IMG/VR virus record: IMGVR_UViG_3300023444_000001
Coordinates: 1-64,000 of that record
Origin: a virus
DNA length: 64,000 bases
Strand: one strand, 5' to 3'
Numbering within the stretch: position 1 is the first letter of the stretch; every line of letters starts with the position of its first letter. Position numbers and translations under genes: made by a program. Of the stretch, positions 58,923 through 64,000 are shown piece by piece. The notes beneath the pieces were generated by a model that saw nothing but the letters and a program-made list of their open reading frames with translations, did no database searches and was not told the origin of the DNA.

Positions 58923-59400
58923 TATCTTCTTCCTCCTGATTTATTCTATCATTCATAATAAACCCTATCTTAGAAATTATACTCCTTCTAAACCCATATA
59001 AAACCGGAATGGAAGGAGAATCCACTTTAATAACTCTATAATTGTTCATTAGAAAGTCTATCATTTTTACTACTCCGGATGGAGTATAAGTATCAACCAA
59101 CTTTTTTAACAAACCATATTCTTTACCACTAATTTTTCCATAGGGAACTTTGAACTTTATGCTAAACTTTGAGGAAAAATATTTTCCAATATCTTTCACA
59201 TTCAAAATATTTGTATCCTTTAATACATTCCCAATAAAAACACCTTCGACTTTATTCTCATTTTTTTCTTGATTTATTCTTCTTACTATATTTGAACAGA
59301 AAATCCATAGAGCCCTATCTCCCATATCAGAAAAATTTTTCCTTTTCAGTTTATCTACTAAATACTGAATTTTTTCTTCTTCAGTCATTTTTAATCTCAT
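58903..59400 (-). CDS. Putative replication initiator/DnaD-like protein
   Basis: 165 residues. The central part has GKISGKEYGLLKKLVDTYTP and SGVVKMIDFLMNNYRVIKVD, which resemble DnaD C-terminal-like or winged-helix replisome organisers. The N-terminus is helical (IQYLVDKLKRKNFSDMGDRA). Position just before the DnaC-like loader supports an initiation role. An in-frame ATG at 59388 may be the true start. Confidence 0.55.
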   Translation of the reverse strand: MRLKMTEEEKIQYLVDKLKRKNFSDMGDRALWIFCSNIVRRINQEKNENKVEGVFIGNVLKDTNILNVKDIGKYFSSKFSIKFKVPYGKISGKEYGLLKKLVDTYTPSGVVKMIDFLMNNYRVIKVDSPSIPVLYGFRRSIISKIGFIMNDRINQEEEDSDSIRF

Positions 59401-59803
59401 CTAATATCTTATACAGACTCTTCAACATTTCACTTTCTCTTTTACTTTCAAATTTTCTGTTTTTAGATTTTAATTCTCTTGCTTTCAAGGAAATTTCATC
59501 TAAATCAGAATGTTCAATCTTTGATTTTACAATAGATTTGACTTTGATTTTTTCTATCATTTTTCTTATTTCTTTCTCTGATACCCATTGAGGTAAAGAA
59601 AACTCCTCGCAGGATTCTAAAGAAGAAACATTTTTTCCAAGAATACATTCCATATCTCCCTTTTGTAAATTCTTTGAAGAATCACTTTCAAATCCATATT
59701 CTCCTACAATTCTTGAGTGTTCACAATAACAGCATTCTTCATTTACAACAGATTTTCCCCATTCTTCTAAAAATTTGTCTTTTGAAATCTTTTTCTTCTT
59801 CAT
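59381..59803 (-). CDS. 140-residue Cys-containing hypothetical protein
   Basis: Cys at VVNEECCYCEHSR, MECILGK and ESCEEFS suggest a zinc site in the N-terminal half. The C-terminal half is a charged helix (KSKIEHSDLDEISLKARELK). Overlaps the next gene by 20 bases. No family is recognised. Confidence 0.6.
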   Translation of the reverse strand: MKKKKISKDKFLEEWGKSVVNEECCYCEHSRIVGEYGFESDSSKNLQKGDMECILGKNVSSLESCEEFSLPQWVSEKEIRKMIEKIKVKSIVKSKIEHSDLDEISLKARELKSKNRKFESKRESEMLKSLYKILDEIKND

Positions 59804-59812
59804 AAGAAACTC

Positions 59813-60091
59813 TCACTTTTTTGAAGAAAGAACCTCTGAAGCCTGTTCACCTAACTCTTCTTCTACAACACTCCATGCCTTCTGAAACGTTTTCTTAGCA
59901 TTCTTTATATCTTCTTTACTTGGATTAAGAGGTAATGTAAGTCCTGCTTCTATCCTTGCAGATTCATAATTTCCCAAGTTTAACGTAACAGAAGAACTTA
60001 CACTTACACTTCCAGAACTTTTCAGTATTGGAAGCAAACGATCAATAACTTTTTCTGAAACAGATTCTGCTGTAATTTTTTCCTCTGTCAT
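59813..60091 (-). CDS. 92-residue conserved-type phage protein
   Basis: ATG 60091 has AAGGAG upstream; a longer in-frame reading to 60175 is rejected because it overlaps the MerR-like gene. It contains SVSVSSSVTLNLGNYESARI and EAGLTLPLNPSKEDIKNAKK, a short beta unit followed by helices. The 'LNLGNYES.rve.G..lP' pattern occurs in small phage proteins near replication genes; function is unknown. Confidence 0.6.
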   Translation of the reverse strand: MTEEKITAESVSEKVIDRLLPILKSSGSVSVSSSVTLNLGNYESARIEAGLTLPLNPSKEDIKNAKKTFQKAWSVVEEELGEQASEVLSSKK

Positions 60092-60104
60092 TTTTTTTCT
60101 CCTT

Positions 60105-60386
60105 TTAATCTTCTGCAAATAATTCCCAAACTTCCTTCTTAAATTCTTCCGGAAGAGAAACACCCTGCTTGACATACTTCTTAACTAACTCAGCAAGACC
60201 TTTAGCCTGTTTTTCCGTATACCACCTCCATCCCTTATCATCTCTAATTGTAGCCGGGGGAATAATTCTTTCCTTTTCCCACTTTCGTATTGTCTGTGAT
60301 CCTCTCTTGCACAAAGTAGCCACTTCTTTTACACTATACAGCATAACAAGATTAGATTCTCCTTCTATTCTAAAAGGTTTTGGCAT
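60105..60386 (-). CDS. MerR-like HTH transcriptional regulator
   Basis: 93 residues. The winged-helix segment VKEVATLCKRGSQTIRKWEK and then ERIIPPATIRDDKGWRWYTE has the 'h...VA.l...s..TIR.WE..g.lp......g.R.Y' pattern of MerR-type DNA-binding domains. A short coil follows. It probably regulates early phage promoters or acts like an excisionase. Its target sites are not visible to me. Confidence 0.8.
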   Translation of the reverse strand: MPKPFRIEGESNLVMLYSVKEVATLCKRGSQTIRKWEKERIIPPATIRDDKGWRWYTEKQAKGLAELVKKYVKQGVSLPEEFKKEVWELFAED

Positions 60387-60387
60387 T

Positions 60388-60813
60388 TTAATCCCTCCTT
60401 ATTTCCTTACTTTGTTCTTGCTTCTTAATACTCAAAACTTCAATAAGTTTTTCCTTCAATAAAGCCTCTATCTCTTCTTTTGTTATTTTTCCATTATTAA
60501 ACTCCATTTCAAATCCTTTTTCAATCAATGTTGGAACTTTTCTAACACAGGATTTCCTAATTTCAGGATGTATCTCAACTAATGACCATCCAAATGATTC
60601 ATCTAAAGTAATCATTCTTCTAATCTGTCTCTGAAGTTTCATTCCCTCTCCAAATAAAGTGATAGTCTCATTATTATCTCCTCCATTTTTCTTAATCCAT
60701 TCAAGAATCCCCTTTTTTAAGACTTTAAGTTTTAACTCCAAATCTTCTTTTGCATTTTTTAGAAGAAGATATTGCTCCGCCATTTTCCATAAAGTGCTTT
60801 CATCTTGTTTCAT
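60388..60813 (-). CDS. 141-residue coiled-coil hypothetical protein
   Basis: The first half is a helix (MAEQYLLLKNAKEDLELKLK), then GGDNNETITLFGEGMKLQRQ. The C-terminal half is a Lys/Glu-rich coil (KITKEEIEALLKEKLIEVLS). This layout recalls phage Gp157-like or recombination accessory proteins, but no motif is decisive. It follows the SF2 helicase with a 14-base gap. Confidence 0.55.
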   Translation of the reverse strand: MKQDESTLWKMAEQYLLLKNAKEDLELKLKVLKKGILEWIKKNGGDNNETITLFGEGMKLQRQIRRMITLDESFGWSLVEIHPEIRKSCVRKVPTLIEKGFEMEFNNGKITKEEIEALLKEKLIEVLSIKKQEQSKEIRRD

Positions 60814-60827
60814 TTTACTTCTCCTTT

Positions 60828-62183
60828 CTAAATCTTAAAATCCTTGACAGAATAACCAAGTTTCTCATATAAAAACTTTCTCTTTCGAGCCATCCCAAGA
60901 GTAATTAACATATTTGAATCTACAATATCAATAATAACAGGAAATTTTTTCCCCTTAAATTTACGCTGTATTCTTCCAGTTGCTTGAATTAACCCCAACT
61001 TGTTTCCAATAGGAGTAGTCAAAACAAGTGTATCAAGTCTTGGAATATCTAATGCTTCCTTTACCATTTGAACTGTGGCCAAAATAATACTTCCCTTTTC
61101 CTCCAATTTTTGCCTATCTTCTCTTGAAGTTTCTCCGATATAAAGTCCAATTTTTCCTCTAATAGTACCTTCAAGTTTTTCTTTCAAATATTTCAAATGT
61201 TTTACCCGATGAGACAGAACTAACACAGTTCTTCCAACCCTATTTATTTCAATAATTTTATCTATAATCAATTCATTTCTTTTTCTATCCTTAGATAAAG
61301 TTGTTATCAACATTCCTAAATCAAGTTTATTTCTCCAAGAAGAAAATGCTTTATAATAAGGAACTTTTGTATTAATCTTGATCTGAAAAACCTTTGTATT
61401 CTTAAATTTCTCTTCTTTTCTATAAACAATAGAACCTATACCATATATGAAAATTTTTTCTAATCCATCAGTTCTTTTATCTGTTGCAGTCAATCCAACC
61501 CGTAATTTTCCAGGGAATTTTCTTATAACTTTACTCCACTGCTCTGAACCTAACCTATGAACTTCATCGGAAATAACAAGCCCAAATTCTCGAAAAATTC
61601 TTTCCTGCCGAAGAAGTGATTGAATCATTCCTATCACTATAGGCTTATCTAAATCAAAATATCCATTTCCAATTTTTCCTACTTCAACTCCAAGAAAATT
61701 TTCAATTCGATTTGCCCACTGATCCATCAAAAAGTTTTTATGGACTAAAATCAATGCTTTGACTCCACACCGTCTAATCATTTCAATTCCAACAACAGTT
61801 TTCCCAGACCCTGCAGGCATTACAATAATCCCACCTTGATTTTTCTCTAATTGTTCAACTGCATCATTCTGATCTTTATAAAGTGGTTTTAACAATTTTG
61901 CAGGGAAAGAAACTTTTTCTCCTTTTGCTCTTTCATCTATTGTTACAAATTCATCTATATACCCTTCAATCGGAAATTCTCTTGGAATTTCAATTGTATT
62001 TTCAGAATCTATAATCTTATAGTAAAATAAATACTCAGAGATTCCCTTCAAAGAAAATCCCATATTTTTCAACTGTACATACTTTGGATTCTTGAACATT
62101 AAAGCATTTTTTATTTTATCAAGAATTAGCATATTATTACAACCACTTAATACTAAACTATGATTTTTACGAACATAAATCAT
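60828..62183 (-). CDS. SF2 DEAD/DEAH-type helicase (UvsW/XPB-like)
   Basis: 451 residues. Motifs: IIVMPAGSGKTVVG (Walker A, about 123-130), LVISDEVHRL (DEVH), VGLTATDKRTDG, IILATVQMVKEALDIPRLDT and IQATGRIQRKFKGK (motif VI). It resembles UvsW/RAD25-type helicases that remodel forks and recombination intermediates. A good AGGAG site precedes ATG 62183. Confidence 0.9.
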   Translation of the reverse strand: MIYVRKNHSLVLSGCNNMLILDKIKNALMFKNPKYVQLKNMGFSLKGISEYLFYYKIIDSENTIEIPREFPIEGYIDEFVTIDERAKGEKVSFPAKLLKPLYKDQNDAVEQLEKNQGGIIVMPAGSGKTVVGIEMIRRCGVKALILVHKNFLMDQWANRIENFLGVEVGKIGNGYFDLDKPIVIGMIQSLLRQERIFREFGLVISDEVHRLGSEQWSKVIRKFPGKLRVGLTATDKRTDGLEKIFIYGIGSIVYRKEEKFKNTKVFQIKINTKVPYYKAFSSWRNKLDLGMLITTLSKDRKRNELIIDKIIEINRVGRTVLVLSHRVKHLKYLKEKLEGTIRGKIGLYIGETSREDRQKLEEKGSIILATVQMVKEALDIPRLDTLVLTTPIGNKLGLIQATGRIQRKFKGKKFPVIIDIVDSNMLITLGMARKRKFLYEKLGYSVKDFKI

Positions 62184-62192
62184 AATATTCTC

Positions 62193-64000
62193 CTATATTT
62201 CCTTTATTTTTTCTTTCATAACCTTTCTAATCAAATTAGCCAATTTACTTGGTAATTCAGAAACATTCTCAATGCATAAATTCTTTGAATATAAGTTACT
62301 CCTATTATTTCTCCTTTTATAATAACCCGACGAATCTCTAATCCTAATCCCAAAAACTGGAATCTCCTTTTCTACTTTCTTAATAACATTAGCAGTATGA
62401 GTTATTGCACTACGGAAACTATAATTACGTGCCAAAGGTTCTCCATCACTTATCACGAAAAGCCATTTATTGGGATTTTTACAATTCTTCTTAAAATCTT
62501 TTACTACCATTTCAATAGCGACTCCATCTCGATTATTTCCAGCCACATCGGCTAAAAATCCCAAACTTTCTTTCTTTGCTTTTGGAGAATAAAATCTTAT
62601 CACATTTGTAGAAGTAGCAAGCGGAGAAAAACGTCCATCATCACCTAAATCTGCTTTATGTCCATATACGAAAAATTCAATTCCAAGTCTTAAAAATACT
62701 TCAGTCAAAAGAATTGCAGTATGTTTTGCCATAGTTGCTTTTAATCCAAACATACTACCTGACATATCAACTAAAATAGCAATAGCCGGAGTTAAAATTT
62801 TACCTTCAACCTTTCTATAATAAAGATTGTCATTATCACTTCTTACTAAATACAATTTTCTTCGATCTAATTTTCCATTTTTTAATCCTGCAACTGTTCT
62901 TCCCTTTTTCTTTCGAGTAAAATTAAAGATTTTAACCATTTTTGAAATATTAGGCCCTATTTCTCTTAAAGATTCAGAATAAGAATCTAATGATACATTA
63001 GATTCAACTTCAAATTCTTCTTTCCCAAATTTCCCTTCAATTCTTTCAAATGATCTTTCTTCAAGTCTTTTAATCTCTCTAACTGTTTCGGTTTTCAATT
63101 CCTTATATGTATTAGCCTTCTCGGTTATTATACCTATAATAATTTCTATACTTTTTTCTAACTGCAAATCTTTGTCTTCATCATCAACTTTATCTTTATT
63201 TCCTTCCTTACTATCAGAAATATTTTTAGAATCTGATTCTCCTTTATTATTCTTTCTTATTCTTATTCTACCTTTCTTATTCTTATCATCAATAGAAGAA
63301 TGTTCCTCCAATTTTTTTTCAACTTTTAATCCCAATTTTCCTTTTCCTTTACCTCTTCCTTTAATTTCTACAGTTTTAGGATTTATTTTACTTTTATCCC
63401 AACACTTTTCAAATTCCTTATAAATCTTAACAGTCAAAGATTTTACTTCTTCTGATTCAGTAGGAAATGGAGTAATTAATTCTATTGCCTTTTTTATTTC
63501 TTCATTCCACTTTTTCATAACTTCTTTATCTATCAAATGAGGATATCGAACTAATTTTGCCCAAGTACTTATCCAAGATGATTTTATTATATCTTCTACA
63601 GAAAGTCTTTTTTTCTTCAAAAATGTCTTAAATTCTTTACAATACTCTTTTATAATTTCTTCCATTCTTTCACTCATCATGTATTCAGCAACTTTTTCTA
63701 TATACCCTATATATCCGGGGGCATAATTTTTCAACTTTGCTTCAATTCTTTCATCTTCAAGAATATTCCATATAAACTTAAGTCTATTGCATATATCTGA
63801 ATCTGAAATATCAATCCCTTCTGATTTAGCATAATCAAAAACTTCTTTAATTATTTCTACCGGAGTTTCTATTAGATGAAGTAATTCGTGCAAAGTTATC
63901 CCGATTACTATATCTGTCTTTTCCCCGATAGACATTTTATTACAGGATTTACTTTCAAACATTGAACAATCAACAAAGATTTGCTTTTTCTTCAAATCAC
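62193..64000 (-). CDS. vWA-domain protein with N-terminal metallopeptidase-like motif (5' end at or beyond window edge)
   Basis: About 600 residues are visible. The frame is open to the right edge; a TTG at 63995 is possible, but the true start may lie outside the window. Near the visible N-terminus, GITLHELLHLIE gives an HExxH zinc motif. The C-terminal 200 residues are a von Willebrand A-like domain: AILVDMSGSMFGL (MIDAS, about 409), FFVYGHKADLG and WLFVISDGEPLARN. The middle is a long charged linker. This layout matches metallopeptidase-vWA pairs often found with AAA+ chaperones. Its role in the phage is unknown. Confidence 0.75.
   Translation of the reverse strand, partial: DLKKKQIFVDCSMFESKSCNKMSIGEKTDIVIGITLHELLHLIETPVEIIKEVFDYAKSEGIDISDSDICNRLKFIWNILEDERIEAKLKNYAPGYIGYIEKVAEYMMSERMEEIIKEYCKEFKTFLKKKRLSVEDIIKSSWISTWAKLVRYPHLIDKEVMKKWNEEIKKAIELITPFPTESEEVKSLTVKIYKEFEKCWDKSKINPKTVEIKGRGKGKGKLGLKVEKKLEEHSSIDDKNKKGRIRIRKNNKGESDSKNISDSKEGNKDKVDDEDKDLQLEKSIEIIIGIITEKANTYKELKTETVREIKRLEERSFERIEGKFGKEEFEVESNVSLDSYSESLREIGPNISKMVKIFNFTRKKKGRTVAGLKNGKLDRRKLYLVRSDNDNLYYRKVEGKILTPAIAILVDMSGSMFGLKATMAKHTAILLTEVFLRLGIEFFVYGHKADLGDDGRFSPLATSTNVIRFYSPKAKKESLGFLADVAGNNRDGVAIEMVVKDFKKNCKNPNKWLFVISDGEPLARNYSFRSAITHTANVIKKVEKEIPVFGIRIRDSSGYYKRRNNRSNLYSKNLCIENVSELPSKLANLIRKVMKEKIKEI

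Noticed and set aside
1-64000. tRNA or rRNA genes
   Set aside because: While reading the gaps on both strands I saw no cloverleaf with a TTCGA-type T-loop and CCA end, nor rRNA-like sequence. A covariance-model search would settle it.

Overview
This 64 kb window is a stretch of a large, AT-rich tailed bacteriophage genome. Every gene I can support lies on the minus strand, so transcription runs from high to low coordinates and genes are usually a few bases apart or overlap at stop/start codons. A contractile tail sheath protein at the left edge indicates a myovirus-like virion. The head module combines an SPP1-type portal, a MuF-type minor head protein and an N4-gp56-like major capsid protein. 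Shine-Dalgarno sequences (AGGAGG-like) precede most starts, and recognisable -35/-10 promoters (TTGACA/TTGACT with TATATT) occur. Three encoded proteins have Sec-type signal peptides ending in FSQ or FAQ-like sites. The host is therefore a bacterium using sigma70-like promoters and Sec secretion; I cannot name it.

Layout in transcription order (right to left). 64.0-54.5 kb: replication and initiation genes, namely a vWA/metallopeptidase protein (cut by the edge), an SF2 helicase, a MerR-like regulator, a DnaC-type loader, a DnaB-type helicase and a DnaG-type primase. 54.4-48.2 kb: family A DNA polymerase, gp32-like SSB, a histone-fold-like protein, RecA, a PD-(D/E)XK nuclease and an ATP-dependent ligase. 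48.2-43.8 kb: a clan GH-A-like protein, a Cas4/RecB-type nuclease, a secreted protein and a SpoVS-like protein. 43.8-34.7 kb: a DNA-modification island with QueD, QueE, FolE and QueC (GTP to preQ0) and a TGT/DpdA-like base-exchange enzyme, interleaved with two glycosyltransferases, two methyltransferases, a PIG-L deacetylase and a radical SAM protein. The simplest reading is insertion of 7-cyano-7-deazaguanine into phage DNA, possibly with further decoration.

34.6-33.0 kb: one membrane protein and an approximately 950 bp non-coding stretch with short repeats. 33.0-29.5 kb: small zinc-finger-like and hypothetical genes driven by near-identical promoters, a phosphoribosyltransferase, and a solitary type I-C-like CRISPR repeat next to a terminator. 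29.5-27.8 kb: a conspicuously GC-rich block of small genes. 27.8-26.3 kb: RuvC-like resolvase and very small genes ending at a terminator.

26.3-1 kb: packaging and virion genes, in order: a GT2 enzyme, large terminase, portal, a MuF protein fused to an SNF2-like helicase, a coiled-coil protein, a cohesin-like protein, a secreted dockerin plus LamG-like protein, and a secreted 1478-residue FN3/DNRLRE/glycosidase-like protein. Then come scaffold, major capsid, neck proteins, a lysis cassette, a 701-residue protein with 22 near-perfect 20-residue repeats, tail completion proteins and the tail sheath.

The most noteworthy items are the lone CRISPR repeat (a candidate RNA anti-CRISPR), the virus-encoded cohesin/dockerin pair, the MuF-SNF2 fusion, and the preQ0 cluster mixed with sugar-modifying enzymes. 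No tRNA or rRNA gene was recognised.
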